Source: Stictocephala bisonia
Taxonomy: Eukaryota > Arthropoda > Insecta > Hemiptera > Membracidae
Direction of reading: 5' to 3'
Assembly (NCBI GenBank): GCA_035578905.1
Contig: JAQJVL010002539.1
Location: 29,495 to 93,494, forward strand
Length of the DNA stretch: 64,000 nucleotides
In this document: positions 33,730 through 44,648 of the stretch, piece by piece
How the letters are laid out: each line of letters starts with the position of its first letter
Numbering within the stretch: the stretch's first letter is position 1
The notes under the pieces: model-generated
Told to the model about the DNA's origin: nothing
Database searches by the model: none
Seen by the model: only the letters and a program-made list of their open reading frames with translations
Translations under genes and position numbers: made by a program

Positions 33730-36700
33730 GTGGTGTTTATTGAGCATGGTAGCTCAGTGGGTGTGGTAGGGGACCAGCTACAGAACACCTCTGCAGGAAT
33801 AACTGACTCAGAAAAAAGTAACTTCAATTACCTTTATCATTACACAAACAAGATAGAACATGCCACAGACCAATTTAGCTGTAACAAAAGCACATCTAGA
33901 AATGCCAATGCGGCTAATTCAATAGCACACTTGAAAACACATACTGGAGAGAGACAATGTAAAAGAGAGAGTCGTTTAAAAATACATATGACAAAACATA
34001 CTGGTGAGAGACCATTCAATTGTGACCAATGCCCCTTTAGAACTGCAATAAAAAATTGTTTAATACAACATATGAAAATCCACACTGGAGGTAATAAACC
34101 ATTCAGTTGTGACCAATGCCCCTATAGAACTGCAAGGAAGCATAGCTTAACAACACATATGAAAATCCATACTGAAGATAAACCATTTAGTTGTGACCAA
34201 TGCCCCTTTAGAACTGCAATAAAGAGTAGATTAATAAGGCATATAACAATCCATGGTGGAGATAAACCATTCAGTTGTGACCAATGCCCCTATAGAACTG
34301 CAACGAAGCATAGATTAACAACACATATGAAAATCCATACTGAAGATAAACCTTTCAGTTATAACCAATGCCCCTTTAGAACTGCAATAAAGAGTTACTT
34401 AGTTTCACATATGAAAATCCATACTGAAGGTAAACCATTTAGTTGTGACCAATGCTCCTTTAGAACTGCAATAAAGAGTAGATTAATAAGGCATATAACA
34501 ATCCATGGTGGAGATAAACCATTCAGTTGTGACCAATGCCCCTATAGAACTGCAACGAAGCATAGATTAACAACACATATGAAAATCCATACTGAAGATA
34601 AACCTTTCAGTTGTGACCAATGCCCCTTTAGAACTGCAATAAAGAGTTACTTAGTTTCACATATGAAAATCCATACTGAAGGTAAACCATTTAGTTGTGA
34701 CCAATGCCCTTTTAGAACTGCATTAAAGAGTTACTTAGTTTCACATATGAAAATCCATGGTGGAGATAAACCATTTAGTTGTGACCAATGCCCCTATAGA
34801 ACTGCAAGGAAGAATAGCTTAACAACATATATGGAAATCCATACTGAAGATAAACCATTTAGTTGTGACCAATGCTCCTATAAAACTGCAATAAAGAGAT
34901 ACTTAGTTTCACATATGAAAATTCATACTGAATGTAAACCATTAAGTTGTGACCAATGCCCTTATAAAACTGCAGTGAAGAGTTACTTAGTTTCACATAT
35001 GAAAATCCATACTGAAGATAAACCATTTAGTTGTGACCAATGCCCCTATAGAACTGCAATAAAGAGATACTTAGTTTCACATATGAAAATTCATACTGAA
35101 TGTAAACCATTAAGTTGTGACCAATGCCCCTATAAAACTGCAGTGAAGAGTTACTTAGTTTCACATATGAAAATCCATACTGAAGATAAACTATTTAGTT
35201 GTGACCAATGCCCCTATAGAAGTGCAAGGAAGCATTGCTTAATAATACATATGAAAATCCATACTGAAGGTAAACCATTTAGTTGTGACCAATGCTCCTT
35301 TAGAACTGCAAGGAAGGGTTACTTAATAAACCATATGAAAATCCATACAGGAGAGAAGCCATTTAGTTGTGACCAATGCTCCTTTAGAACTGCAATAAAG
35401 AGTAGATTAATAAGGCATATAACAATCCATGGTGGAGATAAACCATTCAGTTGTGACCAATGCCCGTATAGAACTGAATGGAAGGGTTCCTTAATAAACC
35501 ATATGAAAATCCATACAGGAGAGAAGCCATTTAGTTGTGACCAATGCTCCTTTAGAACTGCAATAAAGAGTAGATTAATAAGGCATATAACAATCCATGG
35601 TGGAGATAAACCATTTGGTTGTGACCAATGCTCCTATAGTACTACAAGAAAGGATCAATTAATAACACATTCGAAAATCCATTCTGGAGAGAAAACGTTT
35701 AGTTGTGACCAATGTCCCTATAGAACTGCATGGAAGGGTTCCTTAATAACACATATGAAAATCCATTCTAAAGGGAAACCATTTAGTTGTGACCAATGCC
35801 CCTATAGAACTGCATGGAAGGGTTCCTTAATAACACATATGAAAATCCATTCTAAAGGGAAACCATTTAGTTGTGACCAATGTCCCTATAGAACTGCATG
35901 GAAGGGTTCCTTAATAACACATATGAAAATCCATTCTAAAGGGGAACCATTTAGTTGTGACCAATGTCCCTATAGAACTGCATGGAAGGGTTCCTTAATA
36001 ACACATATGAAAATCCATTCTAAAGGGAAACCATTTAGTTGTGACTAATGCCCCTATAGAACTGCATAGAAGGGTTCCTTAATAACACATATGAAAATCC
36101 ATTCTAAAGGGAAACCATTTAGTTGTGACCAATGTCCCTATAGAACTGCATGGAAGGGTTCCTTAATAACACATATGAAAATCCATTCTAAAGGGAAACC
36201 ATTTAGTTGTGACTAATGCCCCTATAGAACTGCATAGAAGGGTTCCTTAATAACACATATGAAAATCCATTCTAAAGGGAAACCATTTAGTTGTGACTAA
36301 TGCCCCTATAGAACTGCATAGAAGGGTTCCTTAATAACACATATGAAAATCCATTCTAAAGGGAAACCATTTAGTTGTGACCAATGCCCCTATAGAACTG
36401 CATGGAAGGGTTCCTTAATAACACATATGAAAATCCATTCTAAAGGGAAACCATTTAGTTGTGACCAATGCCCCTATAGAACTGCATGGAAGGGTTCCTT
36501 AATAACACATATGAAAATCCATTCTAAAGGGAAACCATTTAGTTGTGACTAATGCCCCTATAGAACTGCATAGAAGGGTTCCTTAATAAACCATATGCTA
36601 ATCCATACAGGAGAGAAGCCATTTAGTTGTGACCAATGCTTCTATAGTACTACAAGAAAGGATAAATTAATAACACATTCAAAAATCCATTCTGGAGAGA

Positions 36701-37290
36701 AGCCATTTAGTTGTGACCAATGCTCCTATAGTACTACAAGAAAGGATAAATTAATAACACATTCAAAAATCCATTCTGGAGAGAAGCCATTTAGTTGTGA
36801 CCAATGCTCCTATAGTACTACAAGAAAGGATAAATTAATAACACATTCAAAAATCCATTCTGGAGAGAAAACATTTAGTTGTGACCAATGCCCCTATAGA
36901 ACTGCATGGAAGGGTTACTTAATAAACCATATGCTAATCCATACAGGAGAGAAGCCTTTTAGTTGTGACCAATGCCCTTATAGAACTGCATGGAAGGGTA
37001 ACTTAATAAACCATATGCTAATCCATACACGAGAGAAGCCATTTAGTTGTGACCAATGCCCCTATAGAACTGCATGGAAGGGTTACTTAATAAACCATAT
37101 GCTAATCCATACAGGAGAGAAGCCATTTAGTTGTGACCAATGCCCCTATAGTACAACAAGCTAGAATAATTTAAAGTTACATTTTAAAATCCATACTGGA
37201 GAGAAAGTATATATATGTAATCAATGCCCTTATAAAGGAACAGTTAAGACAAATTTAACAGAACACATGAAAATACATACTGCAATTTAG
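33730..37290 (+). pseudogene. Tandem C2H2 zinc-finger exon (about 39 fingers) with nonsense codons
   Basis: The exon opens after TTGTTGTAG at 33729 in phase 0 (VVFIEHGSSVGVV) and stays in one frame for 1186 codons to TAG at 37288. After about 94 residues, including degenerate fingers, come about 39 C2H2 units of exactly 28 residues (84 bp), pattern [23 protein letters not shown] with TGEKPF or variant linkers (TEDKPF, SKGKPF, GGDKPF). Finger 5 has lost a Cys (FSYNQC) and finger 10 a His. The first 24 fingers read cleanly. TAA at 36046 ends them. The frame then carries TAA/TAG pairs at 36046/36067, 36214/36235, 36298/36319 and 36550/36571, and a lone TAG at 37162. Such proteins are nuclear DNA-binding factors. 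A 772-codon protein ending at 36046 could still be made, so it may be a truncated functional gene; with introns unproven I call it pseudogene-leaning. Confidence 0.8.
36022..36606 (+). repeat. Finger block with recurrent paired nonsense codons
   Basis: Seven consecutive 84-bp finger units. Units 1, 3, 4 and 7 share the same two changes, GACCAA to GACTAA and GCATGG to GCATAG. Units 2, 5 and 6 are intact. The unit sequences are otherwise almost identical to each other and to the preceding intact units. Confidence 0.9.
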
Positions 37291-37393
37291 TTGGCGATAA
37301 TTCCCTAAGATATCTACAGTCAAAAAATATATACTTGAATGAAGCCAATTTGTTGTGCCTAAAGTTGTTGTACTTTATCACTAAAAGTACTTA

Positions 37394-37399
37394 AATAAA
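37394..37399 (+). terminator. Possible polyadenylation signal
   Basis: AATAAA 104 bp after the final in-frame stop. It lies in decayed finger sequence and its use is unproven. Confidence 0.25.
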
Positions 37400-37681
37400 A
37401 CACGTGAGAAAACATACTGGACTAATGTTCTTACATAGACAAACAAGATTTATTGGCAAGTCACAAGATAAATACTAAGGATAGACCATGCAGTTGTGAC
37501 TAATGAATGCTCTTACAGAGCTACATATAAGAGTTATTTCATAAATCACAGAATACATACTCAAGAGAAATTATCCAGTTTCAACTGAAGCCCTTGTAGA
37601 AACAGAAAAAAGTTATTTGCAAAGATTTATTGTTATTATAATATCTACTGGAGAGAAAGCAATCAGTTATGACTAATGCCT
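37400..37681 (+). pseudogene. Further decayed zinc fingers
   Basis: Out of frame with the array but clearly derived from it: CSYRATYKSYFINHRIHTQE (about 37509-37568), and partial units with GEKAISYD and a GACTAATGCC motif. The series is cut at 37682 by a mariner-like element, so the ancestral array was longer than the 39 in-frame units. Confidence 0.65.
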
Positions 37682-38761
37682 AGGGTGTAACAAAAAAGGT
37701 GAACTGGCTAGAAATATTTGGATTCTACACAAAAAATTAGCAAAAAATTTAGGGTTAATATTTATTAAAAATTCCGCTCTGTTTAGTGTCAATCAGCCAT
37801 TTTGTGAGTTTTACAGAATAACCTATATCTTTACAATGGTTTAACATATTGATTTGAAACTTAGTATAACTAATTTCTATACCAAGTCCTTTTGTGGTGT
37901 AGAATTTGAAGATTTTATCTGTTTTCGTTTTGAAATTGCAACTGCCTTTATTTTTCAAAACTAAATAACTTTAAAATGAATAATTAGGAAAAGATCAATG
38001 GTACCAAAAAGTTTTGTCTTTTTATGTTCAAAACATTGGCAACAAATTTTAAAAACCGTTTGGAAAATAACTTAGAAATTGCTTTTTTTTATAATGCATA
38101 GAATATATATGTTCTTTTTAACATTCTATTGCAACACATTATTATTATATAATATCCAAAGCATTGTAATTTTTTAAAACAACACTACCTATATAAAAAA
38201 TGTAAATCAATTTTACAATTATAATGCTATCTGGATCGTTAAAATTGGTCCAAATTTCATCAAATCCTGTATGGTTTATTACTACTTCTCATACTGACTC
38301 AGCACTTTTTAACAAAATTGGATCAGGTATTTTTTTGGTAACAATTAAAACATATGGCTATTTGTTTCTCTCGTCTATATGCATAACTTGAAGAATGAAT
38401 GTGTACGTTGTGCAGTAGATTATTTATAAGTTATTTTCCTATTTAAATATGCCACACAAATATTCTTTCCAAGAGATGGCTGATATGCAATCGCGCTGAA
38501 GGCTGGTGCTTATATTCTGCAAGGTTTCCAAATAAATTTACCAAATGAGTCAATGTTTGTTCAAATCGATACTCACCTTAGAAAAACTGGATCATTGGTG
38601 GCAGTGTCACATATACATGGAAGAAGGCTTCAACCCACAGGAACACTGGATAAAGAAGATTAAGTTTTATAAGTAGTAAATGAAGATCCTAAAGTAAGCA
38701 TGAGACAGCTTGGAGGATTTTGAGAAGTCAACAACTACCCTTATCACATTCAGCGTGTCTA
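37682..38761 (+). mobile_element. Mariner-like element, left part (copy A)
   Basis: Begins AGGGTGTAACAAAAAAGG and corresponds to the first 1.08 kb of the full element at 45056-46963. It is cut at 38761 by the LINE. It lacks 16 bp that flank the element on the left in copy B. Confidence 0.75.
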
Positions 38762-38858
38762 GATTAGATTAGATTAGATACACCGGGTAGTGGTCCTGTC
38801 GCCAAGCCCACTGCGCCTAGACTCTATGGCCCTTTGCGCCCCGAGACTGGCGACAGTG

Positions 38859-41800
38859 TCACAAGAGACTAGTCCCCCTTATGAAGGTCATGATCTCCCC
38901 GAGTGTAGCCCTTCTAATATCCTCTGGTTCCAGAAAAGCGGCACCCAGAGTCCTATACCTAAGAGATGAGAGAGCTCCACAATGACAAAAGATGTGTATG
39001 GAGCTCTCCTCATCCTCCTCACAGAGCCTACATGTGGAGTCCTCTTTTAGGCCCATAATCTTCATATGTCTGTTAAGAAGATTGTGTCCGGTCAGCATAC
39101 CCGTAACCGCCCTCACCTTGGCCCGGTTACAGCTCAGCAGATCTCTGCTGTACCTGCGACCCGGTCCTTGGATAAGAGCATGAGACTGCCTGAGCCCGGA
39201 CTCGGTCCTCCATCTGCTATCGTGTTTCTCAGAGGTCCACCTGTCAATTCTTCTTTTTACCTTTTGAAGAGGAATACCAAGAGCCGGCTCCGGCCCCAGC
39301 AGTGGCACTTTGCCCCTCTCCTAGCCAGTGCATCGGCTCTCTCATTCCCATCAATACCAGCATGCCCAGGGACCCATATGAGTCTCACCTGTTTACGCTG
39401 GCAAAGAGTCTCCAGGATCCCCTGGCACTCCCATACCAGCTTAGAGCTTGTACGTGGTGCCATGATCGCCTTTATCGCCGCCTGGCTGTCCGAGCAGATT
39501 GAGACAACTCCTCCGAAGCCACCTAGACGCACTTCTTCTTGTGTGGCTATCATGATAGCCATCACCTCCGCCTGGAAGACGGTTGCATGGGCCCCTAGAG
39601 GTACAGACAGAACTTTCCGTGCTCCCCTCCCGTACACCCCCGCTCCCGCACCTTCTTCTAAGAGTGAGCCGTCTGTATACCAGACGCTTCCCTTTACTTG
39701 AGTGGGCTCGGTACTCCCCATCCACTCATCTCTGCTTGGAAGGAAGGCCCTAACCCGCCTGTCGATTCTGTACTTAGGTACCATTAAGTCTGTTCCCATC
39801 GAAATCAACGGGTCCAGACCAATGTCCCCAGATAGTATACTCCCGTGGAGTCCTGGTTGGCCAGACAGCCAGCCACCAGTCGTCCTTATTCTGAAGGCCG
39901 CTTTACAGGCCTCCCCTTTTACAAACAGGTCCATTGGACGGAGCCCAGTGAGGACCTCCATCGCCGCCAATGGGGTTGTTCTAATTGCGCCTGTAATTCC
40001 CAGGCACGCCATTCTTTGACATCTGTCTAGTGTTAGCCTTGCACTCTTCTGTGCCATGGCCGGCCACCAGACAACAGCCGCATAACATAATGAGGGCCGA
40101 AGTACACTCGTGTATAGCCAGTAAACCATCTTTGGTTTTAGACCCCACGTTGTCCCGATGGCCCTCCGACAAGCCCAGAAAGCCATTCTGAACTTCCTGG
40201 CTTTCTCCTGAAGGTGCTTGAGCCAGTTCAGTTTAGCATCCAGGATAACCCCCAGATACTTAACCGACCCTGTAGCTCTTAGCTCCGTATTTCCCATGGT
40301 GGGCATGTATAGGCCATCCAGCCTCTTCTTCCTAGTGAAAAGTACAAGTTCTGTCTTGTTAGGATTAACAGAGAGCCCCTTGTCCCTACACCACCTTTCT
40401 AGGTATCTCAAGGCAGCCTGAACGATGTCCGACACCGTGCTGGCAAACTTGCCAACGCCCAGTATACACACATCGTCCGCGTATGCCTGAGCATATACCC
40501 CCATCTCGTTCAGCGCCCTTAGTAGGTCATCAACCACCAAGGACCACAGGAGAGGGGAAAGGACGCCCCCTTGGGGGCAGCCACTGCCGACTACAACCTG
40601 AACTGACGCTTCGTTCAATGTTGCCTTAACCGTTCTGCTGCGTAGGTAGGCTTCAATCCATCTGGCAATGATGCCATTGACGCCCGTCCTAACGACAGCA
40701 TCGATCATAGACTGTAGGGAGACATTATTGAACGCCCCCTCTATGTCCGTGAAGACACCCATGGCCAGCTCCTTCTGCCGAATCGTCCCCTCAACCCTCG
40801 TGACGAGTCTATGAAGAGCCGACTCCGCAGATCCCCCAGCCATGTATGCGTGTTGGTTTGTATGGAGTGGGTTATCTCTCAATACCCCGTCTCTCATATG
40901 CCTGTCGACCAGCCTCTCCAGTGTCTTTAAAAGAAAAGACATGAGGCTGATCGGTCTGAAGTCTTTAGGTCTGGAATGTGTACCCCTTCCAGATTTGGGG
41001 ATATACACTACTTTTGCGGTCCTCCACAGCCTTGGGATGTAACCCAAGGCCAGGGAGGCCCTACAAATTGCGGTCATGTGGGGTAGGAGCGGCTCCAGAC
41101 CCCTCTGCAAGTGCACAGGTAGGATACCATCCGGCCCAGCGCTCTTGAAGGGGGCGAAGCACTCAACAGCCCACCTAATCCTTTGCTCTGTGACAACCTT
41201 CTTTGCCTCACTCCAGTCCCCATGCGAGGCCCCAGTGCAAGCCCACCCCACCAAAGTGGGGGGGCCTGCCGCCGGTTCCTCGACGGATCCCGGGAAGTGA
41301 GTCTCAAATAAAAGTTGCAAGGTCTCTTCTTCTGAACTGGTCCACTCCCCATCCTCTCTAATGAGGGGTCCCAGTCCTCCCCCAGGGTCCTTAGCCAGCA
41401 CTTTGTGTAGCCTAGACATCGCTGAGGTTGTCTCTATAGAGGAACAGAAGTCTCTCCAGGATTTCCTGGAGAATCTGCGAACCTCCCGCCTGTAGTTTCT
41501 TGGGACTCCCGGTAGGCCAGCCAGTCGGCATCAATACCGGACCTGTTGGCCTTGCCGAGGAGCCTTCTGGTTCTCCTTCGATGGTCCTCTAATTCTCGGG
41601 TCCATCTCCGGCTTCGAGCATCCCTTTGTGTCAAAGGGCAGTTATTCTCATAAGAGGTGATTACAGCCTCCGTTAGGAGTGCCGCCCTCTCCTCTAGATC
41701 CTGCCCAGATCGAATCTGGCCTTTAGAAATTAGATCCAGTCTGTCAGACAGTTCCACCGAATAGGAGGCCCAGTCTGTCAGTCTGGGATTCCTGTACACC

Positions 41801-42490
41801 CTCTTTGTTGTCTGGCCCTCAAGCACAAAGCAGATGTGTCTGTGGTCCGACAACGAGGGTTCCTGCGAAACTTCCCAGTCCCCCATGTCCTGAAACATTG
41901 AGGCTGAGACCATAGTTATGTCTATAACCTCCCTCCTAATGATGTTCGAAAAGGTTGGGAGATTACAGTTATTTAGTACCAAAAGATCGGTACCTCCCAG
42001 GTATTCTGCAAGAGCAAGGCCCCTCTCGTTCGTGTCACTGCTTCCCCAAACCTCATTGTGAGAGTTGGAGTCGCAGCCGACCACTAGCTCAAGGTTCCCG
42101 CTCCGGCAGTAATCCACCAACGCCACCATCTCTCTTGATGGTGGGAGGGTCGTCCTATCGTATGGGAGGTATACTGATGCTACCACCAGTTTCCTCCTTA
42201 CGCCATTAGCCTCTTGCAGTTTAATGATCACTGCAACCACGTCTCCTCCACAGAATTCCGGTATGAGCCAACTATCCACGCCTGCAACCAAAATGGCTGC
42301 ACGCGGCTTCAGCCCGCCCGATCCCCCGTAGAGCTTATATGTAGGAATGTTGAGACCCTTAATACAGTAATCCCGAATCCACGGTTCCTGAATCAGAGCA
42401 ACATTAACCCCTCTATCTCTTACAGTTCTAGCTAGTATAGTAGAGACCTCAATACTATGATTAAGATTGGCTTGTATGAAACACCATTAC
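38859..42490 (-). pseudogene. LINE ORF2: endonuclease, reverse transcriptase, RNase H
   Basis: From about 42490: endonuclease (VNVALIQEPWI, LVVGCDSNSHNEVWG, SLSDHRHICF). Near 41480 the frame shifts. The reverse transcriptase follows (FRPISLMSFLLKTLERLVDR; QHAYMAGGSAESAL; VFTDIEGAFNNVS; GCPQGGVLSPLLWSL; AYADDVCIL with the catalytic Asp pair). RNase H comes next (WYTDGS, VFQAEVMAI, SDSQAAIKA, WVPGHAGIDGNERAD). A second frameshift near 39280 leads to the C-terminal knuckle CRLCEEDEESSIHIFCHC. The protein would nick target DNA, prime cDNA synthesis there and degrade the RNA. All catalytic residues seen are intact; only the two shifts disable it, and either could be a base-calling error. Confidence 0.9.
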
Positions 42491-42649
42491 CTCGACTCCA
42501 GCTCCTTGTCCCTTGGTCCTCCTCTTGCTTCGGGTAGCCCAAGCCTCTTCTCGTCTCTACCATTTCGGTAGCTTTCCCTGGAACTCAAACAGAGAGAGTT
42601 AGTGCCTAAAAAGTCAAGCCCTAACCCTACATCTATTAGAGTACCTATC

Positions 42650-43826
42650 TTATTTGGAGGAGTTTCCTACGGGCAGCATGACTGTAGCCATGCCGACTCC
42701 GCAGTATAGCTTCCTCTGCTGATTCTCCATGACCTTCAGTGAGGCAGAGTCCACCGTGACCACAAGTCTAACACCCGTAGGTGTCTCCTTACGGTCCAGT
42801 GTCCTCCACAGCTCAGTTTGGAGGCCTGGGTTAAGGTGACATAATCTTTTTAGGTATGTCTCTGTACTCGCCGGGGGACCCGGGATCCAGAGAAATACTT
42901 TTTTGAAGCTAGGAAGTGCATCCATACCTACTACCTTCAGTACGGATCCCTCCCATATCTTCAAACCAGGAGTGATGGTCTTCACCCAGTCCACAGTGGA
43001 CTGGTCTTCGCAGACCACCACGACAGCACCCTTCGACAGGTACGTGTCCCGGATTCTCGGCAGCCAGTCTCCACCAAGGAGCCCGTCCACCTCCGAGCCC
43101 ACAGCAACCTGTACATCCCGGAGCTGTGCCTCCTGATCTATTTTGACCAGAGGAAAACCCTCTCTCACTATAGCCGACCTCTGCCACTCTGGCATAGGAG
43201 GCCTTAGGGCGCTTCTCGTCTTTCGAAGATTTCGGAGTGGTTCCCTGGGGCCTAGGTTGACCCTGGGTCTCCACTCCCGTAGGAGAGGCTTTTAAGCCTG
43301 GTTGGTCCGACGAATCGTCCCTACCACGCTTAGTGCCGGTTGTCCGGGCCTCAGCAGGGTTCCCTGACGTGCACTGTAGGTTGCCCCCAGCGCCCGTCTG
43401 GTTCCCCGTTGCCTCCTGCCCCAGATTTCCGGCTTTCGCCTTCATCCTCCTCCTTCTTGCCGCCCCACTGGGCCTCCTCCTCTTACCCGGAGGATCTGCC
43501 GTTGTGCCAGGTCCAGGTTTCCCCGGGCCCTGGGCCACCGACGCCCCCTCCCCCTCCTCCCCCAGATTCAGCGAGCCCACGCATTCCTGCAGGGCTTGCA
43601 CCTCTAGGGAGGGAGGGTGTGGAGAGGATGAGAGAAACTCCTCATCCTCATCCATCCGGGCCTGAGACTCACGCGCGAAGGCCTCAAAGGCCTCCTGCGT
43701 GGTCCTAATATTGCCAGACTGGGCAGGGTCCGAAGACTCACCGCCCTTGTCTGCCTTCACATCCGAGCTGGGCTGCTCCCTTACCTCTGGCACGTTAAGA
43801 CATGTTTCTTGTTGTTGACTTTCCAT
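42650..43826 (-). pseudogene. LINE ORF1 (Gly/Pro/Arg-rich leader plus C-terminal domain)
   Basis: Starts at ATG 43826 (MESQQQETCLNVPEV). An acidic, Pro/Gly-rich leader is followed by a basic patch (GKRRRPSGAARRRRMKAK), then a frameshift near 43170 into the frame that reads AIVREGFPLVKIDQEAQ, VDGLLGGDWLPRI, VVVCEDQSTVDWVKTI and LVVTVDSASLKVMENQQRK. The latter half resembles the DUF4780-type domain often found in arthropod I-like LINE ORF1s. ORF1 proteins of LINEs package the RNA. About 160 bp separate it from ORF2. Confidence 0.75.
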
Positions 43827-44366
43827 TATGATTTGTTGTTATGTATGTGTGTGTATCGGTGTTCCAGTCCCAAGGGCCATCCATATTTCTTTTGCCACCT
43901 CCCCTCGAGCGCACCCACGCCCCCAGGAACCCCTGTGGCCTCGGAAGTGCCCCCCTAACCCATTTACATGGTCCCATCCAGTCACCAACTGGCAGTGTAA
44001 ACAGGATCGGGATTTTCGCCAGCTGATAGGGCAGCCACCACATGCTGGTGAGGCTAGGTCGGGCCCCTGTACTATCTGGCAGCCCGGTGTGCCATCCCGG
44101 TTTTAACAACTGTACCCTCAAGAGCCCTAGGGTCATAGTACCCGAGGTTTGGCGGCTCCATTCCTACTTCTAGCCCCTGAGACAGTGTCATGTAATTGTA
44201 TGAGTTGGGTGTGGTTTTGAGTTCAGGGTCCGCGGGGTCACTGCTCCCGTCAGCTGCACACCTCAGCTGCCCCTGCGGACCTCGGTCCGGGACTGCTTAT
44301 TGGGGTTGCCCCTTATTCACAGTTGTCCACCCTGTCAAAGACAGGATGGAACGTTCGCTATCCGCT
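43827..44366 (-). other. 5' UTR of the I-like LINE
   Basis: GC-rich non-coding leader whose first bases (minus) read GCGGATAGCGAACG. Presumed to carry the internal promoter; no defined element was recognised. Confidence 0.6.
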
Positions 44367-44648
44367 AACCATATGCTAATCCATACACGAGAGAAGCCAT
44401 TTAGTTGTGACCAATGCCCCTATAGAACTGCATGGAAGGGTTACTTAATAAACCATATGCTAATCCATACAGGAGAGAAGCCATTTAGTTGTGACCAATG
44501 CCCCTATAGTACAACAAGCTAGAATAATTTAAAGTTACATTTGAAAATCCATACTGGAGAGAAAGTATATATATGTAATCAATGCCCTTATAAAGGAACA
44601 GTTAAGACAAATTTAACAGAACACATGAAAATACATACTGCAATTTAG
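44367..44648 (+). pseudogene. Duplicated 3' end of the finger array
   Basis: Copies the last three fingers, including the same in-frame TAG (44520-44522) seen at 37162, and the final stop at 44646. The shared TAG shows the nonsense codon predates the duplication. It lacks any upstream coding context. Confidence 0.85.

Larger units (their letters stand above)
37009..38761 (+). repeat. Direct duplication, copy A (1753 bp)
   Basis: Matches 44367-46136 with about eight substitutions, a 1-bp indel and one 16-bp indel. It covers the last two to three fingers, their 3' flank, and the left part of the mariner-like element. Its right end is the 3' junction of the LINE. Confidence 0.95.
38762..44366 (-). 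mobile_element. I-superfamily LINE, near full length
   Basis: A 5.6-kb GC-rich element in AT-rich surroundings, read on the minus strand: GC-rich 5' UTR (44366-43827), ORF1 (43826-42650), ORF2 (about 42490-38859), a short 3' UTR and a pentameric tail, (AATCT)4 on the minus strand (38762-38780). ORF2 has endonuclease, reverse transcriptase, RNase H and a terminal Cys/His knuckle, the architecture of the I group and relatives. Three single frameshifts break the ORFs. It is bracketed by the 1.75-kb duplication 37009-38761 / 44367-46136. Confidence 0.9.

Noticed and set aside
36046..36573. RNA editing or stop-codon readthrough rescuing the finger array
   Set aside because: A-to-I editing could change TAG to Trp but cannot restore Gln from TAA; module amplification explains the pattern more simply.
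39066..39701. 211-codon plus-strand frame and neighbouring plus frames in 38.9-44.0 kb
   Set aside because: Antisense shadows of the GC-rich LINE ORF2 and ORF1, whose minus-strand motifs are unmistakable.
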